A stretch of DNA of 43,062 bases, from assembly GCA_016205025.1 (NCBI GenBank), contig JACQJO010000053.1:1-43062 (forward strand). The letters run 5' to 3'. How positions within the stretch are numbered: position 1 is the first letter of the stretch; the number at the start of each line of letters is the position of its first letter. Under the pieces are notes generated by a model, which worked only from the letters and a program-made list of their open reading frames with translations, made no database searches and was not told the origin of the DNA. Of this stretch, positions 15,678 to 24,751 are shown in pieces. Both the position numbers and the translations under genes were made by a program. Origin of the DNA: Elusimicrobiota bacterium. Its GTDB lineage: Bacteria; Elusimicrobiota; Elusimicrobia; JACQPE01.

Positions 15678-15722
15678 ATCTAGAATTATATACCAGAGGA
15701 GGCTCCTCGGTACCGATATCGT

Positions 15723-17090
15723 TCAGATATTCAGCTCGGATCTACTGGCAACCTTGTTTCTGCCGTTTTCTTTACAGTAATAAAGAGCCTCGTCCGCGGC
15801 GCGAATCAAACCCTGGGCATCACGGGCATCCTTTGGGAAAAAAGCCACCCCTATCGAAACGGTCGCTCCGATCTTGGTATTTTTATCTTCTTGATAAAAA
15901 ATCTCGCTCTCGACGCGCCGGCGGATAATTTCGGCTTTTTTCAGCGCTCCCTCTTCGTTGGTCCGGGGAAGCAACACCGCGAACTCCTCGCCTCCGTAGC
16001 GGGCGACGAAATCGGTTTCGTAAAGAGAATTTTGAATAAGAGCGGTTATCTTTTTTAACACAACATCCCCAAACGGATGCCCCCAACGATCATTGATATT
16101 TTTAAAATGATCGACGTCCAAAAATAAAAGCCCCAGTGTAGTCTTAAAAGTTTTGGCTCGAAGAACCTCGTCGTCAAGCCGCTGGTCAAACACGCCCCGC
16201 CGGAAAACGCCCGTCAGGCCGTCAACGCGGGAAAGCTGCTCTAATCTGGCAAAACTGATGGTTTTGAGCAATCCGAACTTAAGCTCGTCGGCCACGGTGG
16301 CCGCGCAAACCAACATCTCCTCCCGCGAGGGCCAGGCTTGCCCCTGCGCGCCCTTGGTCTCCAGCGCGCCGGCAAAAACACCCAAAATTTCCTCCCCGCT
16401 TAAAATCGGAGCTACCAAAAATTCGCGGCCCGCGGCCTCATCGTAAAAAAAAGGCTTTTTTTCGATCCTGGCCTGGCCGGACAACTTGCGCTGGACCTTT
16501 TCGTCCGAAAGCCAAAGCTTGTGCTGAATTTGGGGTTCCAGAAAATCTTTCTGTTTGTTAACCACAAAAAGAACAAAGCCGCTTAGATAGGGCATGGCCT
16601 GGCGAACCTCGCGCTCCAAGACTTTTTTCATTTGCTCGAAATCCACGCATTCAGCCAAATCCCGGACTGTTGAATAAAATCTTAGGCTTTCTTGGAGTTT
16701 AGCCTCTTCGGCGGCCAATTTTAATTTCAAGGCGCTGATCTCCGTTTCAGCGTGAAAAATTTGATCATGCCTCAACTGCTGCGCTTCGCTTTTTTGACGC
16801 GTTTCCTGGAAAGCACCGGCCGAAAAAAATCTTTTAAAATAAAAAATCTCTGCGGCAGCCATAACGGCTGCCATCATGATCCAGCTCTCCCGATGAACGC
16901 CGGCCTGTCGCAATCGCTCCGGCGATTGGTTGAACAAAAACAAAATAAAAAGCGCGAATCCCGCCGCCAACAAGGCCAGCCATGTCTGAAAAATACCGGA
17001 GCGCCGAGGAAAAAATCTCAAGACGACCGGCAAAACGATCAAAAGAAAAACCGGTCCGCCTAAAAAAAAATAACCCGACATGAAACTCAT
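15723..17090 (-). CDS. Membrane diguanylate cyclase with GAF and GGDEF domains, no I-site
   Basis: The 455-residue protein would make the second messenger cyclic di-GMP at the inner membrane. It begins with three hydrophobic helices (GGPVFLLIVLPVVLRFF, WLALLAAGFALFILFLF, WIMMAAVMAAAEIFYF). A coiled-coil linker and a GAF-like sensor follow, then a GGDEF domain with FLDVDHFKNINDRWGHPFGD and RYGGEEF near residue 366. GGEEF is an active-site variant compatible with catalysis. The inhibitory RxxD site five residues before it reads YETD, so product inhibition is probably absent. Its ATG follows the stop of the upstream GGDEF gene with no gap. Confidence 0.92.
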   Translation of the reverse strand: MSFMSGYFFLGGPVFLLIVLPVVLRFFPRRSGIFQTWLALLAAGFALFILFLFNQSPERLRQAGVHRESWIMMAAVMAAAEIFYFKRFFSAGAFQETRQKSEAQQLRHDQIFHAETEISALKLKLAAEEAKLQESLRFYSTVRDLAECVDFEQMKKVLEREVRQAMPYLSGFVLFVVNKQKDFLEPQIQHKLWLSDEKVQRKLSGQARIEKKPFFYDEAAGREFLVAPILSGEEILGVFAGALETKGAQGQAWPSREEMLVCAATVADELKFGLLKTISFARLEQLSRVDGLTGVFRRGVFDQRLDDEVLRAKTFKTTLGLLFLDVDHFKNINDRWGHPFGDVVLKKITALIQNSLYETDFVARYGGEEFAVLLPRTNEEGALKKAEIIRRRVESEIFYQEDKNTKIGATVSIGVAFFPKDARDAQGLIRAADEALYYCKENGRNKVASRSELNI

Positions 17091-18455
17091 TTAGTCGCTG
17101 ACCACCTTATTTCTGCCCATGCCCTTAGCCATGTAAAGCCGCTCGTCAGCCGCCCGCAATAGTTGCTGCGGTGTTGAGGTCTCATCGGGAAAGCTGGCCA
17201 CGCCTACAGAAACGGTGGCGCCAAGCCTGGCTGACCCATCCAGAATAAAGCCGCGGCTTTCCACCTCCTGGCGAATTCTTTCCATGATAGAAACCGCCTC
17301 TTTCTTCGGCGTTTCAGGAAACAAAACAACAAACTCTTCGCCTCCGTAGCGAGACAAAAAATCAACCTCGCGAAGAGTTTGCCGCAGCAGCTTGGCCAGC
17401 CACTCGAGCAAACGATCCCCGACCTGATGACCAAAACGATCATTGAAAGATTTAAAGTGGTCGATATCCACTAAAGCCATGGAAAGGTTGAGCCGGAACC
17501 GGCTTGCCTGACCGCATTCCTCAATCAGCCGTTCGTCAAACATTTTCCGGGTGTAAACTCCCGTCAATGCGTCATGAAAAGCCATATCCTCGACCTTCTG
17601 GTTCAAACTGGCGTTCTCGAATCCGATATTCCCTAAAAGCGCGTAAAGATCCAACACCCTAATATCTTCCTGGGTCAATTGAGCAGGTTCCTTGGACGCG
17701 ACCCTAAGAACCCCAAGCCGTCCCGGCGAGCCGCCTTCATGAAAAGGCACAATGGCCAAGGAACGATACGGGCAAGATGAATCTCGGGCCAACGCACGGC
17801 GAAACCTCTCGTCTTTTTGAGTATCGGACACCAAAAGAAATCGCCTGTTTTCTTGGACCCATCGTTCAAATGAATCCAAGCCGTTATCGTTGTCAAGGTC
17901 AAACCAAAAAACGTCCGTTTCCATCCGCGGAAAATTAAGTCTAAGCGCGTCTTTTAAAGCCTCTTGGATATGCGCCGGGTTTAAACTCTGGCCGATCATC
18001 GCCGCGCCCTTGGCCAGCCTGGTGCGAAACTCGGTTTGAGTCCTAACCGCTTCTATGCGCACGCCGTAAGCCGCAATTTCGCGCCGCAACTGTGCCAGGG
18101 TTCGCCCGGTTTTATCCAACATTGCCTCATAAACGTGGTGGTCTTTCTCCCGCAGTCCCTCAAAAAAAGAGGCTAGGCTCATAACGGTCCAAATTAAAAC
18201 TATCTCGGTCATCAATAGAACCGCGGCCATGTTGGTCGCAGCCGTCAAAACGGCCGCAACTCCGGCAAGGGTTCCTAAAAAAGAAAAAAGATACCCCACC
18301 TCCAGGCCCAGGACAATAACCACCATCATGCATAAGGCTGCCTGCAAAAAATAAAAAGTGGGCGCGTAAGCGACGCGCTGGATCGTTAAATAGGTGATGA
18401 CGCCAAAGATGGCGGCTAAAGGCAAAACGAGCCAGCTCCAGCCTTTTTTCTTCAT
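17091..18455 (-). CDS. Membrane diguanylate cyclase with GAF and GGDEF domains, I-site intact
   Basis: The plan matches the adjacent gene: several N-terminal hydrophobic helices (AIFGVITYLTIQRVAY, CMMVVIVLGLEVGYLFSFLG, AAVLLMTEIVLIWTVMSLAS), a coil, a GAF-like domain around residues 150-280, and a GGDEF domain with LVDIDHFKSFNDRFGHQVGD and RYGGEEF near residue 369. Here the position before the motif reads REVD, an intact RxxD inhibitory site. The two genes look like a tandem duplication that has diverged in feedback control. The 454-residue protein begins at an ATG 73 bases after lptD and is probably co-transcribed with it. Confidence 0.92.
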   Translation of the reverse strand: MKKKGWSWLVLPLAAIFGVITYLTIQRVAYAPTFYFLQAALCMMVVIVLGLEVGYLFSFLGTLAGVAAVLTAATNMAAVLLMTEIVLIWTVMSLASFFEGLREKDHHVYEAMLDKTGRTLAQLRREIAAYGVRIEAVRTQTEFRTRLAKGAAMIGQSLNPAHIQEALKDALRLNFPRMETDVFWFDLDNDNGLDSFERWVQENRRFLLVSDTQKDERFRRALARDSSCPYRSLAIVPFHEGGSPGRLGVLRVASKEPAQLTQEDIRVLDLYALLGNIGFENASLNQKVEDMAFHDALTGVYTRKMFDERLIEECGQASRFRLNLSMALVDIDHFKSFNDRFGHQVGDRLLEWLAKLLRQTLREVDFLSRYGGEEFVVLFPETPKKEAVSIMERIRQEVESRGFILDGSARLGATVSVGVASFPDETSTPQQLLRAADERLYMAKGMGRNKVVSD

Positions 18456-18528
18456 AGGCAGTAAGGCGTCTACTCTTTAAGGTAGCCCGCTATTGGCGCC
18501 GTTGCAAGGCCCGCGTTGCCGGCCGCAA

Positions 18529-20673
18529 TTATCGGACGGCGCGGGTTCTCTCGTCGCGCCAAGGACGAATCTCTTCCTCTTTGAAGTGTTCGAGCGCTTT
18601 CTGTTCCTGCTGCTTGGAAACCTTGAGCCTAATGGTGAAAAAGAACTCCCGCACCTCTTTGCGGTTTCTAAAAACAAGCGTTATCAAAAAATCGTGAAGC
18701 TTGGGCACGATCATAATCTCTTGATCAAACGGTTCAATAACGTCAGCGTGCCTTGAAAGAACGGTTTTGGTCTTAGAGTGGTATTTGCCGCGCCAGGTCA
18801 CCTTAAGTTGTTCGAACGGGCCAAAATCGTAAAAATTCCCGATAAACGCTGGTAAAAGCTGGTTGGGGAATCTGTTGTTGTATTGAAACATTCCGACCAA
18901 AACGCCGCGGCCCACGAATTGACTGAATCCGACCGTGTGCGCGTATTTGCGGATAAAAACCTCATAGCTGGTGCTCAAATTAACGCCCAGGCCAAAAAGC
19001 GGGGAAAACACGAACGAACCCCAGACCGGCTGAAGGTTTTGGGTCCAATGAATCAGCCTGGTTCCGGGTATCGTCGGGAACTCGTAAGCCGTTCTGGCGT
19101 AAAGACTTCCGCCAAGCGGGAACCGTCCAATTTCCTGCACGGTCAGCGTCTTGCTGTTGACGCCGCGATCAAGGGCCTTGGTGTCCTGACGCAAACTTCC
19201 GATTTCGGAACGAAGCATGTGACTGTAAGTCAACGCCAAATCAACGGGGCTCCAGGGAGAAAATCTCAATAAAAATTCTCCTCCGTACCGGCTTTGTTGT
19301 ATTGAAACATGATTGATCTTAGAGAGAGCCGAAACATGGCTGGTGCTAAAAAGGCCGCCCAGGCTTCCGTTGATAAAAGAAAGGCCGGAGCGCCACGGGG
19401 TATACAGCCTGGCATTACCGGAATTGCTCCACTTTCTAAAAGGAACGTCGTCTGGAGCGGTCTTGGTTTCGTCTTTTTGACTCAAAACATTGCCCTGAAG
19501 ATAAAGGGGGGTGATCCATAGTTTCGTGGGATGCACAACGCCTTCCAAGCCGGGTAAAACCCGCGTCGAGCTGAAAAACTTCTTTTTAAGTTCGTCAAAT
19601 GCCCAATTTTCGGAGTAAAAAGACCGCAACTGAAAAGTTTTGTAGCTGCCGCTTAAGGCCAATGAAGATTGGAGGTTCTGCAGGACCCGCTCCGGGTGAT
19701 CCTTGACATAAAGGCTGTTAAACTCCGGGGTTCTCTGAAACTTAAACGTGCCCTGGGCTGAAAGACCTGGAATGATTTGATAAAAACCCTCACTGCGCAG
19801 ATACCATTGCCGGGTTCCTCCCAAACCAAACTCCGGGCGCGGCTTCTCGCGTATGGTGTAGAGATCAAGTAGGCCGTAGCCTTTGTCCGTTTCCCTGTAA
19901 ATAAGCTCGGGCCCGAACCCGACTCCGGTTTTAGAAAGATAATCAATGCGCATGCGGGTATAGAGCTTGTCCTTGATCGCCGGAAAAGCGACCACTGTGC
20001 GCGCGATTTTGCCGTCACGCCCCGTCTGTCCGGGGCTGATATAAACGGTCCACAGCCGCTCCTGCGCCAAATTTTTTGAATAAAAAGGTAAATACAAAAA
20101 AGGGATCGGGCCAAAATGTAAAAATGCGTGGGTAAAGTTAGCCTTGCGGCCGGGCCAAATTTTTCCTCTCCAGGCCCAAACGTGGTAATCGGCGTGATCC
20201 CTATCGCAGGAAGTAAAGCGAACGCCTCTGGCTTGATAAGCATTCGTTTTGCCCTTAAGACTTTTGGCCTTAAACCGCCACAACGACGTTTTAAAATTCC
20301 CCTCAACTCCATTTTGCCAATGCGCTGTTTCGGAGGGAACATGAAACGTCAGGTAATTGCCTTTAAGCGTAATGCTGGGGTCTTGAAAAACCAACGATCC
20401 CGTAGCAACCGCGATCCCGGTCGCGGAGTCATAAACCATTCTCCTGCCAGTGAGGCTCTGCGTTGAGCGCTCAATCTTAAAACCTTCCTCAAAATAAATC
20501 TTTTCTTTTTTTTGGTCATAAATCAGCCGTCCGGCCTCAAAAGGAACGGCCTGCGTGGATTTAATTAACCCGGACGATTCTTGACCGTAACCGCAAACAA
20601 GCGAAAACCCCCACGCTCCCAAGGCTAGCGTTGCGACCAATCTCTTGGCGCTGCGGTCAGGTCCTTTGAGCAT
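18529..20673 (-). CDS. lptD: LPS-assembly outer-membrane protein LptD
   Basis: LptD is the beta-barrel that inserts lipopolysaccharide into the outer leaflet. The 714-residue protein has a signal peptide (ATLALGAWGFSLVCGYGQ), then the N-terminal beta-jellyroll/OstA region (IYDQKKEKIYFEEGFKIE, LTGRRMVYDSATGIAVATG). The family signature VRFTSCDRDHADYHVWA is followed by FGPIPFLYLPFYSKN. The remainder alternates polar and hydrophobic residues as expected for barrel strands. It proves a diderm, LPS-type envelope. The start codon overlaps the stop of the FAD oxidase gene (TAATG). Other Lpt genes are not in the window. Confidence 0.93.
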   Translation of the reverse strand: MLKGPDRSAKRLVATLALGAWGFSLVCGYGQESSGLIKSTQAVPFEAGRLIYDQKKEKIYFEEGFKIERSTQSLTGRRMVYDSATGIAVATGSLVFQDPSITLKGNYLTFHVPSETAHWQNGVEGNFKTSLWRFKAKSLKGKTNAYQARGVRFTSCDRDHADYHVWAWRGKIWPGRKANFTHAFLHFGPIPFLYLPFYSKNLAQERLWTVYISPGQTGRDGKIARTVVAFPAIKDKLYTRMRIDYLSKTGVGFGPELIYRETDKGYGLLDLYTIREKPRPEFGLGGTRQWYLRSEGFYQIIPGLSAQGTFKFQRTPEFNSLYVKDHPERVLQNLQSSLALSGSYKTFQLRSFYSENWAFDELKKKFFSSTRVLPGLEGVVHPTKLWITPLYLQGNVLSQKDETKTAPDDVPFRKWSNSGNARLYTPWRSGLSFINGSLGGLFSTSHVSALSKINHVSIQQSRYGGEFLLRFSPWSPVDLALTYSHMLRSEIGSLRQDTKALDRGVNSKTLTVQEIGRFPLGGSLYARTAYEFPTIPGTRLIHWTQNLQPVWGSFVFSPLFGLGVNLSTSYEVFIRKYAHTVGFSQFVGRGVLVGMFQYNNRFPNQLLPAFIGNFYDFGPFEQLKVTWRGKYHSKTKTVLSRHADVIEPFDQEIMIVPKLHDFLITLVFRNRKEVREFFFTIRLKVSKQQEQKALEHFKEEEIRPWRDERTRAVR

Positions 20674-21893
20674 TAATTGAACTGGGCAACCATTGCGGCC
20701 AAGTGTTCTCCGAACGGCAAAGAGCTGGTCAAACCCGGAGAAACCGCGTTAAGCACATGAATGGAACTCCCCTTGATCAGCACCACCATATCATCCACCA
20801 GGGTTCCATCCCGTCTGACCAGTTGAGCCCTGTTGCCTGCCGGGCCGCGAACCAGATCGCGGGCATCCGCTCCGCGAACCAGCCTCAAGGCTTCCCGCAT
20901 AAAAAACTTTTTAGACAAAGAAATTTTAATTTGATGAGCGGCTAACTGCCAAAAATCAAGCTTGGATAAAAGACGAAGAAACCCGGGATTGGCCGCCATT
21001 GTCAATGTTTCTCGCCATCGAATATCCCAAAACCCATAGGATTCGCGCCCCAGGGCAAGAACCGCGTTGGGACCAACGGCCAACCCTCCGTCAATTTTTT
21101 TGGTCCAGTGAACGCCCAAAAACGGGTACCGGGGATCAGGCGCCGGGTACACCATGGACCGCACCAAAGAACTTTTCTGGGCCGCCAGCTTCCAGTATTC
21201 GCCCCTAAAGGGAACAATGAAATACTCGCGGCCGACATCTAAAAAATGCGCGATTTGATCCGCGTAAAGGCCGGCGCAGTTGACCAAACGCCGCGCCAAA
21301 ACATGCCTTGTTTCGTGATTCGAGACAACGGCCAGCCGAAAGCCTTCGGCTGTTTCCTCAATGCCGGCCACCTTGCTGAAAAACTGCGTTTCCGCGCCGT
21401 TTTCCTTAATCTCAACGGCTAATTTTTCAACCAACAGCTTGCTGTCAATGATGCCCCCTGAGGGCGCGTGAAGCCCAAATTTGCCCAGCGCGTTCGGCTC
21501 AAGGCTTGCAATCTTGCCTCGATCAACAATTTCAAGTCCAGGAACCCCGTTGGCCCGGCCGCGGTTAAACAGCTCTTCTAAAACCTTGGCCTCGTTGTCC
21601 GACGCCGCCGTCACCAGCGTGCCGATCCGGCGGAAAGGAACGCCCAGGCGCTGGGCGACCCCTTCAAGCACGCGGTTGCCTTCAACGCAAAACTTGGCCT
21701 TAAGGGTGCCCGGTTTCTGGTTAAACCCCGCATGAACGACCCCGCTGTTGCGGCCGCTGGTGTGCCGGGCCGCAAAGGGTTCTTTTTCCAAAACTCCCAA
21801 GCGCCAGCCGGGTTTCAAGGTTCGCAGGGCGCGCGCCGTGGACACCCCGACCGCGCCCGCCCCTACAACGACGGCGTCAAAAATTGTTGACAT
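20673..21893 (-). CDS. lhgO: L-2-hydroxyglutarate oxidase/dehydrogenase (FAD-dependent)
   Basis: LhgO oxidises L-2-hydroxyglutarate to 2-oxoglutarate and passes electrons to the membrane quinone pool. The 406-residue protein has the FAD-binding VVGAGAVGVSTARAL (glycines 11, 13, 16), the family segment EKEPFAARHTSGRNSGVVHAG, KAKFCVEGNR, LVNCAGLYAD, PFRGEYWKL, PFLGVHWTKKIDGGLAVGPN and RGPAGNRAQLV, all characteristic of LhgO rather than generic DAO enzymes. It is the first gene of the lptD/GGDEF run, divergent from the secreted protease gene with only 29 bases between the start codons. Confidence 0.92.
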   Translation of the reverse strand: MSTIFDAVVVGAGAVGVSTARALRTLKPGWRLGVLEKEPFAARHTSGRNSGVVHAGFNQKPGTLKAKFCVEGNRVLEGVAQRLGVPFRRIGTLVTAASDNEAKVLEELFNRGRANGVPGLEIVDRGKIASLEPNALGKFGLHAPSGGIIDSKLLVEKLAVEIKENGAETQFFSKVAGIEETAEGFRLAVVSNHETRHVLARRLVNCAGLYADQIAHFLDVGREYFIVPFRGEYWKLAAQKSSLVRSMVYPAPDPRYPFLGVHWTKKIDGGLAVGPNAVLALGRESYGFWDIRWRETLTMAANPGFLRLLSKLDFWQLAAHQIKISLSKKFFMREALRLVRGADARDLVRGPAGNRAQLVRRDGTLVDDMVVLIKGSSIHVLNAVSPGLTSSLPFGEHLAAMVAQFN

Positions 21894-21922
21894 TAGCCTA
21901 GAGGAACAGTTTACTACACCCT

Positions 21923-22741
21923 ATGCTCTTGAGGAATTGGGCCGCCGTCGCCCTCGTTGGCCTTGTTCTGTGCCGTCAATCGTGCCCGGCAGAATCCGGA
22001 CCGGCGTCCTGGAACGCGTCGCAGACGCAACATTTTGACCTGTTTCATGAGGCCAAAAAACTGCCGACCAACGCTGTCCTTGGCATGGAAAAAATCCATT
22101 CCCGTCTTCGCCTGCAGATGGACATCCTGGCTCCTTGGATCAAAAAAACCAAAATCAGACTGTACGTTTACGAAAACCAACAAGCTTACGTCAGGGGGGA
22201 GTTTCATCCGCCTTCTTGGTCGAAGGGCGTGTCTTTCTATTCGTCCAAGACGGTTGTCCTTTACCAAACCGCGTCAATGGACGACTTTTTTGAAACCGCG
22301 GCGCACGAACTGACCCACCTTCTGGCCGTCAGTTTTTTTCAAGAAAAAAACAGGGAGCCTCCCCTGTGGCTTGAAGAAGGGTTGGCCACGCTGATGGAGG
22401 AGATGGCTTGCCCGGATTCACAAAGACGCCACTGGGCCGCCGGCGCGATATCAAAAACCTCGTGGCGGCCCGAACCTTTGGCCGAATTTTTTATCCGGCC
22501 GCCTCCCGAAAAAGAATCTTCGCGCCAAGACGCCAACAGCTGGTACCTGCAATCTTACTCTTTGACTAAATACCTTTTTGTCGCTTTTGGCAAGTTGCGC
22601 TTTAAAGTCTTTTGCGATAATCTGCGCGCCGGGGCTTCTCTTGAAAAGTCTCTTTGGAAGACTTACAGAATGCGCTCCATCGAAGACTTAGAGGAAAAGT
22701 GGCTGGGTTGGCTTAAAAATCAAAGAAGAGCGGTTCGTTGA
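21923..22741 (+). CDS. Secreted gluzincin metalloprotease (peptidase MA-like)
   Basis: The 272-residue protein has an N-terminal signal sequence (RNWAAVALVGLVLCRQSCPAE, possibly a lipoprotein-type Cys), a domain that resembles the MA-like peptidase N-lobe, and a zinc site HELTH at residues 128-132. The third ligand follows in WLEEGLATLMEE (Glu151/152). This HExxH plus EEGxA spacing is typical of gluzincins acting in the periplasm. A helical C-terminal domain follows (SLTKYLFVAFGKLRF). The substrate is unknown. Its ATG is 29 bases from the divergent lhgO start, and it ends eight bases before a tRNA gene. Confidence 0.85.
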   Translation: MLLRNWAAVALVGLVLCRQSCPAESGPASWNASQTQHFDLFHEAKKLPTNAVLGMEKIHSRLRLQMDILAPWIKKTKIRLYVYENQQAYVRGEFHPPSWSKGVSFYSSKTVVLYQTASMDDFFETAAHELTHLLAVSFFQEKNREPPLWLEEGLATLMEEMACPDSQRRHWAAGAISKTSWRPEPLAEFFIRPPPEKESSRQDANSWYLQSYSLTKYLFVAFGKLRFKVFCDNLRAGASLEKSLWKTYRMRSIEDLEEKWLGWLKNQRRAVR

Positions 22742-22749
22742 CCTACAAC

Positions 22750-22839
22750 GGAGGGGTGCGTGAGTGGTTGAAACGGGTGGTCTTGAAAACCACTAGGGGC
22801 GCAAGCTCCTCGGGGGTTCGAATCCCTCCCCCTCCGCCA
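22750..22839 (+). tRNA. tRNA-Ser (anticodon UGA), CCA encoded
   Basis: GGAGGGG at the 5' end pairs with CCCCTCC, followed by discriminator G and encoded CCA. The anticodon stem-loop (TGGT CTTGAAA ACCA) gives UGA, and a long variable arm typical of serine tRNAs follows. The T-arm GGGGGTTCGAATCCCTCC is canonical. Confidence 0.96.
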
Positions 22840-22888
22840 CAACGGTCCATCCCGTTCTTAATGCGATAATAACCCCAATATTGCCCGT

Positions 22889-22978
22889 GGTGAGGTGGCC
22901 GAGCGGTTGAAGGCGGCGGATTGCTAATCCGTTATGCGTCGTAAAGGCGTATCGAGGGTTCGAATCCCTCCCTCACCG
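22889..22978 (+). tRNA. tRNA-Ser (anticodon GCU)
   Basis: GGTGAGG pairs with CCTCACC at the 3' end, followed by discriminator G and no encoded CCA. The anticodon stem CGGAT/ATCCG encloses TTGCTAA, giving GCU. A long variable arm and T-arm GAGGGTTCGAATCCCTC confirm a class II serine tRNA. It is 49 bases after tRNA-Ser(UGA), so the two are probably one transcript. Confidence 0.96.
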
Positions 22979-23014
22979 AAGTAACCATTTGTTTAATAAA
23001 GAAGCATAATTTTC

Positions 23015-23095
23015 GTCATTCCGGCGTAAGCCGGAATCCGGACTATGAAAACCGTAATTTCAAAAACCTGGACCCCGGCCTTCGCCGGGGTGACC
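23015..23095. repeat. REP-like pair of inverted palindromic units
   Basis: Unit one (23015-23039) contains the hairpin ATTCCGGC-gtaa-GCCGGAAT after GTC. Unit two (23070-23095) contains ACCCCGGC-cttc-GCCGGGGT followed by GAC, that is, the same family in inverted orientation. Two head-to-head units about 30 bases apart are the arrangement of REP/BIME elements, intergenic palindromes seen in many genomes. GACCGGTCA recurs at 23092-23100 and 23116-23124. Confidence 0.75.
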
Positions 23096-23136
23096 GGTCA
23101 GGAAACTTTATCCCGACCGGTCATTTAATCAATCCA

Positions 23137-23562
23137 ATGGAACTTGACTTTGCTTTCTTGGCGGACGCGGCAGAGGTAACCAACGGCAAGCTTTATGTCA
23201 TAGGCGGCGCCTTTGACACTCTGTGCGTCCGGGAACTGCCGGCCAGTTGGCCGCGGCTGACCCTGGTCATGCGGTTTCTCCTGACGCCGGCCGAGTCGGG
23301 ACGACCCCATGCCCTTGAAATCATAGTTTTAGACGAAGACGGCAAAAAAATCGTCAACCTATCGAGCTCTCTTAATGTAGAGCGGCCCCCCAATATGCTC
23401 TCCGGCACCAAACAGTCGGTGCCCATCGCTCTTAACTTTTTTAACGCCCGGTTTGACAAAAAGGGCTCCTACAGCATCGAAATCCTGGTTAACGGCACCA
23501 GCTTAAAAAGCATCCCCTTAAAAATTCTCCTGCAAAAACCCCCGGCCGAAACCCTGCATTAA
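23137..23562 (+). CDS. DUF6941-like conserved protein
   Basis: The 141-residue protein begins MELDFAFLADAAEVTNGKLY, then VIGGAFDTL, which matches the start of the DUF6941 family (small beta-rich proteins of unknown role). It continues with ASWPRLTLVMRFLLTP and ends in a strand-rich segment (GSYSIEILVNGTSLKSIPLK). No signal peptide or membrane segment is present, so it should be cytoplasmic. Its TAA overlaps the ATG of the beta-barrel gene, implying coupling. The REP-like pair lies just upstream. The function is unknown. Confidence 0.75.
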   Translation: MELDFAFLADAAEVTNGKLYVIGGAFDTLCVRELPASWPRLTLVMRFLLTPAESGRPHALEIIVLDEDGKKIVNLSSSLNVERPPNMLSGTKQSVPIALNFFNARFDKKGSYSIEILVNGTSLKSIPLKILLQKPPAETLH

Positions 23563-24728
23563 TGATGCGCTGGGCCGCGCTATCCGCTCTTCTTGTTTTA
23601 ACACGGCCGGGATTGACCACCGAACTGGATATCAAGCAATCCTTCGGCCGCTCAAGCCTGGCTTTCGTTTTAGACGAGGAGGAGGAAGATGCCCGGTTTA
23701 CCTTCTGGTCCGTCGGAGCCGGCCTTGAGCAAGGAGACGACAAGGCCAAAACCCGGTTTAAAGTCGGGCGCCGGGAAAAAGATTTTAAAACTAGAAATTC
23801 CAGCCTGCTAACCAACCGCGCCGAAATCGGCGCTTACAGAAAGCAAGACGCGCTTGGTGAAACGATCAGATGGGGAGGCGACCTGCTGTGGCGCTCCCGG
23901 TCCTTTGACGCGCTGTCGGTTCAAAACTATCAAGAATATACGGGACGGACGTTCGCCGAAAACTTTAAGGGCTGGAGCGCGAGGCTAACCGCTTCCCATT
24001 TCGCTTTTGAAGACTTGAAGAATGAAAATAAACTAAGCCTGGGCGTTAAAAAATCGTTTCCGATTCAGAAACGGCTAACGCTCTCCGGCGACGCCAAGCT
24101 GGAGCGGCACTGGGCCCAAAATCGCCGCAAATTCAAAAATGAGCTGGGTTCCACCGTTATCTGGAAACCCCAGATAAAACACTGGTCGCACGCCCGGCTT
24201 TCGGTTGATTTCGGACAACGAGACACCAAAGCGGTCGAGGATCGGGAAGATAATCTTGATTTTTCTTTCTGGGAAATCGGGGCCTACAACACTCATCCCT
24301 TAAACGCCGCTCACGATTTGGCGTGGAAATTAATGGTCAAAGAGAAGGACGACAAGGGAGGCTTGTTCTCGCACCGCGGAAATTCCGGAGATCTCCAGTG
24401 GCGATGGAACTTGAAAAAAGATTTTCCGGTTTCCCAACTGGCGCCGAGCGTGGGTTTAAAAAGAATGAAATTTTCCGAACTGCCCGCCTTGACCTACACC
24501 AAGCAAACCGCGGGAGTCGCGGCTAAAGCCGAGATGGCCGGATGGAACGCCGAGGCTGCGGCGCGGTTGGATTTTTACAACTTTCCCAATCAAAAAAACC
24601 GCCGGCGCCTGCTAAACGCCGGCCTTGATTTCACGAAACCCTTGACAGACAAGGCCGACGTCAGCATCGGCGCCCATCTCCGGCACTCGTTGATCAGTTT
24701 TAACGCCGCCATAACGCTTCAGCTGTAA
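23562..24728 (+). CDS. Predicted outer-membrane beta-barrel protein
   Basis: The 388-residue protein has a short signal sequence (WAALSALLVLTRPGLTTE) and then a long series of alternating hydrophobic/polar segments (FTFWSVGAGLEQGDDKAKTR, SARLTASHFAFEDL, HARLSVDFGQRD, ADVSIGAHLRHSLI), ending AAITLQL. Regularly spaced strands, acidic/basic turns and a hydrophobic last residue are the pattern of outer-membrane barrels. I count roughly a dozen or more possible strands. No family is recognised. The start overlaps the stop of the DUF6941-like gene. A second ATG one codon later is equally good. Confidence 0.7.
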   Translation: MMRWAALSALLVLTRPGLTTELDIKQSFGRSSLAFVLDEEEEDARFTFWSVGAGLEQGDDKAKTRFKVGRREKDFKTRNSSLLTNRAEIGAYRKQDALGETIRWGGDLLWRSRSFDALSVQNYQEYTGRTFAENFKGWSARLTASHFAFEDLKNENKLSLGVKKSFPIQKRLTLSGDAKLERHWAQNRRKFKNELGSTVIWKPQIKHWSHARLSVDFGQRDTKAVEDREDNLDFSFWEIGAYNTHPLNAAHDLAWKLMVKEKDDKGGLFSHRGNSGDLQWRWNLKKDFPVSQLAPSVGLKRMKFSELPALTYTKQTAGVAAKAEMAGWNAEAAARLDFYNFPNQKNRRRLLNAGLDFTKPLTDKADVSIGAHLRHSLISFNAAITLQL

Positions 24729-24751
24729 CAGCGGGCCGTCAGTTAAATCGG

